Shown here piece after piece: positions 1 to 4,533 of a stretch of DNA of 10,858 bases; the first letter of the stretch is position 1; each line of letters starts with the position of its first letter. The notes under the pieces are model-generated. The model did no database searches. It saw nothing but the letters and a program-made list of their open reading frames with translations, and was not told the origin of the DNA. Made by a program: the position numbers and the translations under genes. Location of the stretch: the NCBI GenBank assembly GCA_002787295.1, contig PCWJ01000031.1, positions 14,280-25,137 on the forward strand. Reading direction: 5' to 3'. Source of the stretch: Candidatus Nealsonbacteria bacterium CG11_big_fil_rev_8_21_14_0_20_37_68 (GTDB lineage: Bacteria; Patescibacteriota; Minisyncoccia; Minisyncoccales; GCA-002782225).

Positions 1-2
1 CA

Positions 3-72
3 GCCGCCCCCGAAGGGGGCGAGCCTCGCCCAGAAAATTCTGGGCGGGAACCTTGAATGCTTCGCATTTAAG
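3..72. repeat. Three consecutive short-loop hairpins upstream of ftsI
   Basis: Three inverted repeats follow each other directly. The first has arms cgccccc/gggggcg (5-11, 15-21) around loop gaa. The second has arms cgcccagaa/ttctgggcg (27-35, 38-46) around a 2-base loop. The third has arms cttgaatgc/gcatttaag (52-60, 64-72, one G-U pair) around ttc. No convincing protein tail is seen here: the frame starting at base 2 stays open to a TAA at 86-88, but its translation is basic, low in hydrophobic residues and resembles no division protein I know. The hairpins could process or end the upstream transcript, or be a palindromic repeat element. No T-run follows, so a plain intrinsic terminator is unlikely. 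Confidence 0.6.
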
Positions 73-93
73 CACTAAAGTTTCCTAAAGTTA

Positions 94-1788
94 ATGAGGA
101 ACTGGAGGCCTAATTTAATTTTAATTTTTATTATTTTATTTGGAGCTACCATCACAGGCAAGCTTTTTTTTCTTCAGATTTTACATCATGATTTTTATAG
201 TGCTCTGGCTCAAGGTCAGCATATTGTTTTTCCCGAGATTAAAGGGGATAGGGGAAAAATCTATCTTCAGGACAAGGATGGAAATTTATACCCCTTAGTA
301 ATAAATAAAACTGAAAAACTTTGTTTTGTCTTCTTAAAAGAGATAAATGATAAAGATGGAGTGGCAAAAATTTTAAGCGAAACTTTAAATTTGGACAAAG
401 AAGATCTTTTGTCAAAGTTTAAAAAGGAAAATGCCAATTTTTTAATATTAAAGGAGAATTTAACCCTCCAAGAAATAAAAAATTTAGAAGATTTGCAGAG
501 TTCTATTCCCGGTCTTCATTTGGCTGATCAAAAAATTCGAGAATATCCTTATCAGGATTTTGCTTCCCACTTAATTGGATTTGTGAACAAAGATGGGGTT
601 GGGCAATACGGAATTGAGCAGTATTACGACGAGATTTTAAAGGGTAAGGAACAATTTTTAGAAGGGGAAAGGGGGCCGTTTGGATATTTGTTTTTTTCTA
701 ACACAGAAGACTTGGCTGGTTCTGACTTAATTTTAACCGTAGATTATAATATTCAATTCCAGGCAGAAAAATTATTAGATAAAGCCCGAGAGAATCTAAA
801 CATTGAAGGTGGTCAGATTGTGGTGATGGATCCTGTTTCCGGCAAAATTTTAGCCCTGGCCCATTTTCCCAAGTTTAATCCTAATCTTTATTTTAAAGAG
901 GAATTGGAGATATTTAATAACGGAGCCATTCAAAAACTTTTTGAGCCGGGTTCGATTTTTAAACCAATTACAATGGCTGGTGCTTTGAATGAAGGCAAAA
1001 TCACTCCTCAAACCACTTATCGAGATCCGGGAATAATAGAAATTGGAGGATGGCCCATTTATAATTATGATCATAGAGTATATCCGGGCGAAATTACGAT
1101 GACCGAAGTTCTAGAGAAATCAATTAATACCGGAGCGGTATTTGCCGAAAGTCAACTGGGACATCAAAAATTTTTAGAATACATCGAAAATTTTAAAATT
1201 TTTGAAAAAACCGGGATTGACTTACCGGGAGAAATTTTTTCTTCCAATGAAGAATTTAAAAAAGGATACGAAATAAACTTTACTACAGCCAGTTTTGGTC
1301 AGGGAATTGCTATGAACCCTTTGCAGTTAGCTAGAGCATTTTGTGCCATTGCTAACGGAGGGAAAATAGTAAAACCTTATCTGGTGGAAAAAATTAAAAA
1401 AAATGGTAAAATAATTGAAACTCAACCCGAAGTGCAAAAAAAGGAAGTTATTTCTCCAGAGACCTCCTCTAAACTTACTGCAATGCTGATTAGCGTAGTA
1501 AAAGGTGCTTTTGCCAGGAGGGCCCAAATCCCCGGGTATTATATTGCCGGGAAAACCGGAACCGCCCAGATGCCTTGGTCGACCTTAGGAGAAGATAGAG
1601 TAGGTTATTCCGATAAAACCTGGCAGAGCTTTATCGGGTATGCCCCGGCCTTTGACCCTAAATTTTTGATTTTAATAAAACTGGACAATCCCCAAACCAA
1701 AACCGCCGAATATTCGGCAGTGCCAATTTTCCAAGAATTAGCAAAGTATATTATCGATTATTATCAGATACCCCCGGACTACGAATAA
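94..1788 (+). CDS. ftsI: Class B penicillin-binding protein (FtsI/PBP2-type peptidoglycan D,D-transpeptidase)
   Basis: This is a membrane-anchored transpeptidase that cross-links peptidoglycan stem peptides outside the membrane; in the FtsI branch it acts at the division septum. The 564 residues begin with one transmembrane anchor (about 8-29), followed by an N-terminal non-catalytic (PBP dimer) domain opening with RGKI at 53-56, and a transpeptidase domain from about 235. All three catalytic motifs are present: S287-I-F-K290 (nucleophile serine), S343-I-N345 and K487-T-G489. Length is near normal for FtsI. The ATG at 94 puts the membrane anchor right at the N-terminus; no good Shine-Dalgarno precedes it and no clear promoter is seen, so it may be transcribed from upstream. 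The MurF-like neighbour supports a division/cell-wall cluster and hence FtsI rather than the elongation PBP2, but sequence alone does not fully separate the two. Confidence 0.9.
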   Translation: MRNWRPNLILIFIILFGATITGKLFFLQILHHDFYSALAQGQHIVFPEIKGDRGKIYLQDKDGNLYPLVINKTEKLCFVFLKEINDKDGVAKILSETLNLDKEDLLSKFKKENANFLILKENLTLQEIKNLEDLQSSIPGLHLADQKIREYPYQDFASHLIGFVNKDGVGQYGIEQYYDEILKGKEQFLEGERGPFGYLFFSNTEDLAGSDLILTVDYNIQFQAEKLLDKARENLNIEGGQIVVMDPVSGKILALAHFPKFNPNLYFKEELEIFNNGAIQKLFEPGSIFKPITMAGALNEGKITPQTTYRDPGIIEIGGWPIYNYDHRVYPGEITMTEVLEKSINTGAVFAESQLGHQKFLEYIENFKIFEKTGIDLPGEIFSSNEEFKKGYEINFTTASFGQGIAMNPLQLARAFCAIANGGKIVKPYLVEKIKKNGKIIETQPEVQKKEVISPETSSKLTAMLISVVKGAFARRAQIPGYYIAGKTGTAQMPWSTLGEDRVGYSDKTWQSFIGYAPAFDPKFLILIKLDNPQTKTAEYSAVPIFQELAKYIIDYYQIPPDYE

Positions 1789-1810
1789 CGCGATGCCAAT
1801 ATGCTAATGC

Positions 1811-1867
1811 ATACTAATTATACGAATAATTTATTGGTATCATTAGTATTAATTCGTATATTAGTAT
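1811..1867. repeat. AT-rich imperfect palindrome in the ftsI to murF-like gap
   Basis: Arms atactaat(t)atacgaat (1811-1827) and attcgtatattagtat (1852-1867) pair over 16 positions with one bulged base, around a 24-base spacer. The motif attagtat occurs twice in the right half (1843-1850 and 1861-1867 region) and inverted in the left arm. A perfect 10-base palindrome, gtatcgatac, follows at 1864-1873. There is no T-run, so this is not an obvious terminator. It overlaps the likely promoter of the next gene and may be an operator. Confidence 0.5.
1834..1862 (+). promoter_or_regulatory. Candidate promoter of the murF-like gene
   Basis: TTGGTA (1834-1839) and TATATT (1857-1862) are separated by exactly 17 bases and match the sigma-70 -35 and -10 consensus at 4/6 and 5/6 positions. 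Transcription would start near 1869, about 8 bases before the ATG. Both hexamers lie inside the long AT-rich palindrome, so the palindrome may control them. Because the region is so AT-rich, chance matches are likely. Confidence 0.35.
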
Positions 1868-1876
1868 CGATACTTT

Positions 1877-2977
1877 ATGAATTTTTTATTCAAACTTAAC
1901 TTTTCTCTAAAAAAACCCAACGTTATTATTGTGACCGGTTTGAGTCGTCAGACTGCTGCTGAAGCTATTTTCCAGGTCTTGAAGTCCCATTTTAAGGTTG
2001 AGAAAATGTCAGGAAATAAACTTCCCTGGAGATTTAAAAAGGATGAAATCTTAATTTACCCAATTGATTTGGTAAAAAATCTGGCTGCCAGAAATTTCCA
2101 ATTTTTAATAAAAAAGTCGAAATTACCAATTTTAGTGGTAACTAATCTCGGTGATATTCCGCCAGATAAAACTTTTTTTGCCGGAGAAAATGAAAGAATA
2201 AAAGAAATAGCGAAATTGGCAGAAAGTTTGCCTCTTTTGGGTTATTTAATTTTAAATTTGGACGATGAAACGGTAAGAGAATTGAAAAATAAAACTAAAG
2301 CTCATTTTTTAACCTTCGGCTTGCAGGAAATAGCAGATTTCAAGGCTACCGATATTGTTTTGACCCAGTTTCCCTCTCCCGGAACGAATTTTAAATTAAA
2401 TTATCATGGAAATATCGTTCCAATTTGGCTAAAAAACCTTTTTGGTAAAGAGCAAATTTATGCCAGCTTAGCTTCAGTTGCGGTAGGTAATTTATTGGGT
2501 TTAAATTTGGTTGAAATTTCCCAAAGCCTAAAATCGTATCAAGGTCTTCCAGGGAAAATGAGATTAATTAAAGGAATAAAAAACTCTATGATTTTAGACG
2601 ATTCCGAATCGGCAACTTCTTTTTCGATGGCCGAAGCCTTAGAAATCTTAGCAGGGATTTTGGGGTTTAAAAGAAAAGTTGCTGTTTTGGGAGATATAAT
2701 CGGGATTGGTAAATATACAATTGAAGCACATGAAGCGATGGGAGAAAGGGTGGCCAGGTCTGCCGAGTTACTTTTTACTTTTGGGGAGCGAGCAAGATTT
2801 ATTGCCAAAGGTGCCCGGGAAAAAGGAATGCCGGAAGAAAAAATTTTCCAATTTAATACCGTTGATGAAGGAAAGTTAAAACTTCAAGATGAGCTAAGAG
2901 AAGGAGATTTAATTTTAATTGACGGCTCAAAAGAAATGAAAATGGAAAAGATAATTGAAGAAATCAAAGCTGTTTAA
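1877..2977 (+). CDS. MurF-like Mur ligase family protein with degenerate ATP-binding loop
   Basis: The protein resembles the central and C-terminal domains of MurF, which adds D-Ala-D-Ala to the UDP-MurNAc-tripeptide in the cytoplasm. It has 366 residues, roughly 80-100 fewer than MurF, and begins almost directly at the ATP-binding domain, so the N-terminal uridine-binding domain is missing. Recognisable MurF blocks are VVTNLGD (87-93), LNLDDE (126-131), GKMRLIKG (226-233), a DDS...SM.EALEIL block (241-258), VAVLGDIIGIG (268-278), and a C-terminal LIDGSKEMKMEKI (347-359). The P-loop, normally GTNGKTT, reads GLSRQTA (21-27): the lysine and the following threonine are gone. The YNANP motif after DDS is also lost (ESATS). 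Loss of these residues suggests it does not work as a normal ATP-dependent ligase; a structural, binding or altered catalytic role is possible. The MurF relationship is secure at family level only, so no symbol is assigned. Confidence 0.75.
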   Translation: MNFLFKLNFSLKKPNVIIVTGLSRQTAAEAIFQVLKSHFKVEKMSGNKLPWRFKKDEILIYPIDLVKNLAARNFQFLIKKSKLPILVVTNLGDIPPDKTFFAGENERIKEIAKLAESLPLLGYLILNLDDETVRELKNKTKAHFLTFGLQEIADFKATDIVLTQFPSPGTNFKLNYHGNIVPIWLKNLFGKEQIYASLASVAVGNLLGLNLVEISQSLKSYQGLPGKMRLIKGIKNSMILDDSESATSFSMAEALEILAGILGFKRKVAVLGDIIGIGKYTIEAHEAMGERVARSAELLFTFGERARFIAKGAREKGMPEEKIFQFNTVDEGKLKLQDELREGDLILIDGSKEMKMEKIIEEIKAV

Positions 2978-2993
2978 GGTTCTACCTTAAACA
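2971..2993. repeat. Perfect hairpin over the stop codon of the murF-like gene
   Basis: Arms tgtttaaggt and accttaaaca (10 base pairs) enclose the loop tct. The TAA stop (2975-2977) is inside the left arm. No T-run follows, so it is more likely a 3'-end stabiliser or a palindromic element than a terminator. Confidence 0.6.
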
Positions 2994-3038
2994 TGAGGGC
3001 TGTAATAAAATAAGCTAATTTTCGTCATAAATAAGAGT

Positions 3039-3101
3039 ATGGAAAGTTTAATCTCTAAAGTCTATTTCATCCTCAAAGCCACCGATCAGCGGACCGGTTG
3101 A
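3039..3101 (+). CDS. Possible 20-residue leader peptide ORF
   Basis: An ATG opens a 20-codon frame (MESLISKVYFILKATDQRTG) that ends at TGA inside the left arm of the large hairpin that follows. A weak purine stretch (aagag) precedes the ATG. The layout of tiny ORF, terminator-like hairpin and small gene with a strong ribosome site is what transcription attenuation looks like. There is no run of one amino acid that would point to a regulator, and a frame this short can arise by chance. Weakly supported. Confidence 0.2.
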   Translation: MESLISKVYFILKATDQRTG

Positions 3102-3157
3102 GTTTTCAATTAAATAATCTTTTGAAGATTCAGCCGGTCCTCAGGATCGTCTTTTTT
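3083..3157 (+). terminator. Large terminator-like hairpin (possible attenuator)
   Basis: A 19-base-pair stem starts with ggaccggttgag and ends with cagccggtcc (3091-3109 with 3122-3140, some G-U pairs, 12-base loop). It is extended outward past a small internal loop by cgatc/gatcg (3083-3087, 3145-3149). Directly after comes tcttttttcatttt. This is a strong intrinsic terminator on the + strand. It ends either the murF-like transcript or a leader RNA upstream of the zinc-ribbon gene. A competing, weaker pairing (ctca at 3072-3075 with tgag at 3099-3102, accg with cggt inside) would use the left arm. Confidence 0.75.
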
Positions 3158-3197
3158 CATTTTAGGCATCCGCCAAAAAGCGGAGAAAGGAGAAAAA

Positions 3198-3223
3198 TGT
3201 AGTTCTTTTTTGTAGTTCTTTTT
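3198..3223 (+). repeat. 13-base tandem duplication
   Basis: The unit tgtagttcttttt occurs twice with no gap (3198-3210 and 3211-3223). It follows a small hairpin (tccgc/gcgga, about 3169-3183) and a Shine-Dalgarno-like aaaggag. It lies in the leader of the zinc-ribbon gene; no function is evident. Confidence 0.8.
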
Positions 3224-3269
3224 AATTCCATCGGGAAAGTTAATCTAATCCAAAAAAAAGGAGGGCATA

Positions 3270-3443
3270 GTGAAAGGTAGGATAGATCATCCAGAAGTAA
3301 TCAATGGAGAGGTAAATTGTCCAAATTGTGGCAAAAAGATAAAAATAAATCCGGGGAAATGTCCTTGTGGTGTAAAGATCCATCTTTATAGAAAGAGAGG
3401 TAAGATTGTAAGAATGACCTGGTGTGGTCCAGGGAATCATTAG
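3270..3443 (+). CDS. Small zinc-ribbon protein (57 residues, GTG start)
   Basis: This short gene begins at GTG, preceded by a near-ideal Shine-Dalgarno ggaggg five to six bases upstream, the strongest in the window. The protein has C17-P-N-C20 and, ten residues later, C31-P-C33, the cysteine pattern of a single zinc ribbon, plus a further cysteine at 52 in a TWCGPGNH tail. About a fifth of the residues are lysine or arginine, giving a positively charged protein that could bind nucleic acid or ribosomes. It ends at TAG and is followed at once by a hairpin and then a clear terminator, so it is probably transcribed alone or from the structured leader upstream. I do not recognise a named family and assign no function beyond probable zinc binding. 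Strong ribosome site, cysteine pattern and terminator together make it very likely real. Confidence 0.75.
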   Translation: MKGRIDHPEVINGEVNCPNCGKKIKINPGKCPCGVKIHLYRKRGKIVRMTWCGPGNH

Positions 3444-3470
3444 GGCAGTAGCTCTACTAGCTCTACTGCC
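3444..3470. repeat. Hairpin with internal 9-base tandem repeat
   Basis: Arms ggcagtag (3444-3451) and ctactgcc (3463-3470) pair perfectly. Inside, tagctctac is repeated directly (3449-3457 and 3458-3466), so alternative pairings of the left arm with either copy are possible. It begins one base after the stop of the zinc-ribbon gene. Confidence 0.6.
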
Positions 3471-3473
3471 AAG

Positions 3474-3508
3474 GGCCGCCTCAACCAAGCCGAGGCGGCC
3501 TTTATATT
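3474..3508 (+). terminator. Intrinsic terminator of the zinc-ribbon gene
   Basis: A nine-base-pair GC-rich stem, ggccgcctc (3474-3482) with gaggcggcc (3492-3500), encloses a nine-base loop and is followed by tttatatt. Confidence 0.8.
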
Positions 3509-3510
3509 GA

Positions 3511-3539
3511 TAGACAAAATAAAAATTTTGTGTTAAATT
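3511..3539 (+). promoter_or_regulatory. Candidate promoter of tRNA-Glu
   Basis: TAGACA (3511-3516, 5/6 to the -35 consensus) and TAAATT (3534-3539) are 17 bases apart. A TG one base upstream of the -10 (3531-3532) makes an extended -10. The start would be near 3546, three bases before the mature tRNA 5' end. A caaaat/attttg inverted repeat lies in the spacer. Confidence 0.5.
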
Positions 3540-3548
3540 AGAAATGAT

Positions 3549-3621
3549 GCCGCTTTCGTCTAGTGGCTTAGGACGCGAGATTCTCATTCTCGTAACACCG
3601 GTTCGACTCCGGTAGGCGGCG
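3549..3621 (+). tRNA. tRNA-Glu, anticodon CUC
   Basis: The 73-base gene folds as a standard cloverleaf. The acceptor stem is gccgctt (3549-3555) with aggcggc (3614-3620); one pair is U-G. The D-arm begins gtctagtgg, typical of bacterial tRNA-Glu. The anticodon stem is cgaga/tctcg (3576-3580, 3588-3592), with loop ttctcat and anticodon CTC at 3583-3585, which reads GAG. The T-arm is accgg-ttcgact-ccggt (3597-3613). The discriminator is G3621. The next bases are c-a-g, so the CCA end is not encoded and must be added by nucleotidyltransferase. It has its own probable promoter and terminator. Confidence 0.95.
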
Positions 3622-3686
3622 CAGGAATCTTCTTTCAAATTTAATAAACGAAACGCGATGTGTCTATACAAAAGGTCTTAGGCGTT

Positions 3687-3713
3687 GCCTTGCGGTGACC
3701 CCAAGGCCTTTTT
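3687..3713 (+). terminator. Probable terminator after tRNA-Glu
   Basis: A six-base-pair stem, gccttg (3687-3692) with caaggc (3702-3707), has a nine-base loop and is followed by cttttt. It is moderately stable and sits 66 bases past the tRNA, before the PaaX-like promoter. Confidence 0.6.
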
Positions 3714-3723
3714 CTAACGGTGA

Positions 3724-3765
3724 TTTACTTCATTAACTAAACCATGGTATAGTTAATTAAGCAGA
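3724..3765 (+). promoter_or_regulatory. Promoter with embedded palindromic operator, copy 1 (ACCATGGT core)
   Basis: TTTACT (3724-3729) and TATAGT (3748-3753) form a plausible -35/-10 pair with 18-base spacing. Between and across them lies a dyad centred at 3744.5: ttaacta (3733-3739) and tagttaa (3750-3756) flank the core accatggt (3741-3748). Symmetry continues outward with ctt/aag pairs to about 3728 and 3761, followed by gcagaat. A palindrome covering the -10 and spacer is the classic position for repression, so the PaaX-like protein encoded next may repress itself. The promoter assignment is inferred; the palindrome is directly visible. Confidence 0.65.
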
Positions 3766-3782
3766 ATATATGACAAAATATT

Positions 3783-4352
3783 ATGACAAAATATAAGTAT
3801 TATTTTAAGAAGCCACGGTCAGAAATCGTTAATGATATTCTTCTCTGGTTATTTATAGCCGGCGCAATTAGCATCGCGGCAACGTCACCTTATTTTGGCA
3901 TAAATGCTTGGCGGGCGTTTCGAAAAAAGAAATATCCAAAGCGGAAATTTTCTGATACTTTTACAAGATTACAGAGAAAAAAAGTAATCATTGTGGAGAA
4001 AAGGGGACATGAGGTTAGGGTTTCCCTTACCCCGGAAGGACGCAAACTCGCAGGATACATGCAAATTGATTCTTTAAAAATTAAAAGACCAGCGAAATGG
4101 GACAAAAAATGGAGGCTTGTTTTGTTTGATATTGCCCAATTGAAATCAGTACACCGCAATGCTTTTCGGACAAAATTGAAAGAACTGGGATTTGTGCTTC
4201 TTCAAAAAAGTGTTTGGTTGCACGCTTTTGACTGCAAAGATGAAATTGAGTTATTAAAAGATTTCTTTGGATTAAATAATAATGAGGTTTGCTTAATAAC
4301 AACAGAAACAATACCGAACGAAGGAAAATTTAAGAAATATTTCGCCATTTAA
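3783..4352 (+). CDS. PaaX-like winged-helix regulator with Cas2-like C-terminal domain
   Basis: The 189-residue protein has a basic N-terminus, a winged-helix-like region (about 14-95; the hydrophobic stretch 19-40 would be its first helices, and VSLTPEGRKLA at 80-90 looks like the wing/helix end), and then a ferredoxin-like fold of the Cas2/PaaX-C type (about 107-178). That last part starts WRLVLFDIAQ with D116 at the position of the Cas2 metal-site aspartate. PaaX proteins are transcription repressors, and short PaaX/Cas2-like proteins are frequent in Parcubacteria, often mislabelled Cas2. No CRISPR array or other cas gene is present, so a regulator or DNA-binding protein is the better call. 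The first 13 bases of the gene are a tandem copy of the 13 upstream (3770-3782); the earlier ATG there runs only eight codons, so 3783 is the usable start. The gene is bracketed by two long palindromes. No Shine-Dalgarno is visible. Confidence 0.75.
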   Translation: MTKYKYYFKKPRSEIVNDILLWLFIAGAISIAATSPYFGINAWRAFRKKKYPKRKFSDTFTRLQRKKVIIVEKRGHEVRVSLTPEGRKLAGYMQIDSLKIKRPAKWDKKWRLVLFDIAQLKSVHRNAFRTKLKELGFVLLQKSVWLHAFDCKDEIELLKDFFGLNNNEVCLITTETIPNEGKFKKYFAI

Positions 4353-4354
4353 TT

Positions 4355-4394
4355 CTGCTTAATTCCCAATACCATGGTATTCTAAATTAAGCAG
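4355..4394 (+). promoter_or_regulatory. Palindrome copy 2 (ACCATGGT core) after the PaaX-like gene
   Basis: Arms ctgcttaatt (4355-4364) and aattaagcag (4385-4394) and the perfect 14-base core aataccatggtatt (4368-4381) all share one symmetry centre at 4374.5. It begins three bases after the stop codon. It aligns with copy 1 in both orientations; as an inverted repeat, 25 of 29 bases match (3739-3767 against the complement of 4352-4380). TATTCT at 4378-4383 occupies the same place as the -10 of copy 1, but no good -35 is seen. It may be a second operator, a promoter for a short RNA, or one end of a small element. Confidence 0.75.
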
Positions 4395-4452
4395 GTTGGG
4401 GGAAAGGAAGAAAGAAAAAGAGAAAAAAGGGGTTGCGTTAGCCCCATTTTTT
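4390..4452 (+). ncRNA. Possible small RNA between palindrome 2 and a terminator
   Basis: If TATTCT (4378-4383) works as a -10, transcription would start near 4390 and end at the terminator at 4429-4452, giving an RNA of about 60 bases. It would consist of an uninterrupted 35-base purine tract (4398-4432) and the terminator hairpin. It has no start codon. Purely positional inference. Confidence 0.25.
4429..4452 (+). terminator. Intrinsic terminator before the P-type ATPase gene
   Basis: The stem gggg-tt (4429-4434) pairs with ag-cccc (4440-4445), including one G-U pair, around loop gcgtt, and is followed by attttttatt. The A-rich stretch on the other side (aaaaaa, 4423-4428) would let it act on the - strand as well, but no gene comes from that side. 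Confidence 0.7.
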
Positions 4453-4521
4453 ATTAGAACTTCTTGAGGGAATAACTTCTCTTAATGATTAATGGATATG
4501 GATTAAAAATTTCTCACGGGG

Positions 4522-4527
4522 TAGAAT
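4522..4527 (+). promoter_or_regulatory. Candidate -10 element of the P-type ATPase gene (leaderless)
   Basis: TAGAAT matches the -10 consensus at 5/6 and ends seven bases before the ATG at 4534, so the mRNA would start at or next to the start codon. The -35 (TGGATT, 4499-4504, 17-base spacing) is poor. No Shine-Dalgarno precedes the ATG, which fits leaderless translation. Confidence 0.4.
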
Positions 4528-4533
4528 AAAATA

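Noticed and set aside
2..88. C-terminus of an upstream protein (for example RsmH or FtsL)
   Set aside because: One frame is open up to a TAA at 86-88, but the translation is made of hairpin arms and matches no expected tail; the hairpin reading explains the sequence better.
1705..1718. 14-base palindrome gccgaatattcggc inside ftsI
   Set aside because: It has no loop, encodes ordinary family-consistent residues (TAEYSAVP region) and is short enough to be chance.
3240..3671. 143-residue ORF on the - strand
   Set aside because: It runs antisense through the zinc-ribbon gene, a terminator and the whole tRNA-Glu; no family features in the translation.
3783..4352. CRISPR-associated Cas2 as the product of this gene
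   Set aside because: The C-terminal half has the Cas2-like fold, but there is an added winged-helix-like N-terminal part, no repeat-spacer array, and no other cas gene in the window. PaaX-like regulator fits better.
3724..4394. Classical insertion sequence
   Set aside because: The flanking repeats are inverted, but each is itself a palindrome, so inversion comes automatically. The enclosed protein is not a transposase and no target-site duplication was found. Kept as an open alternative only.
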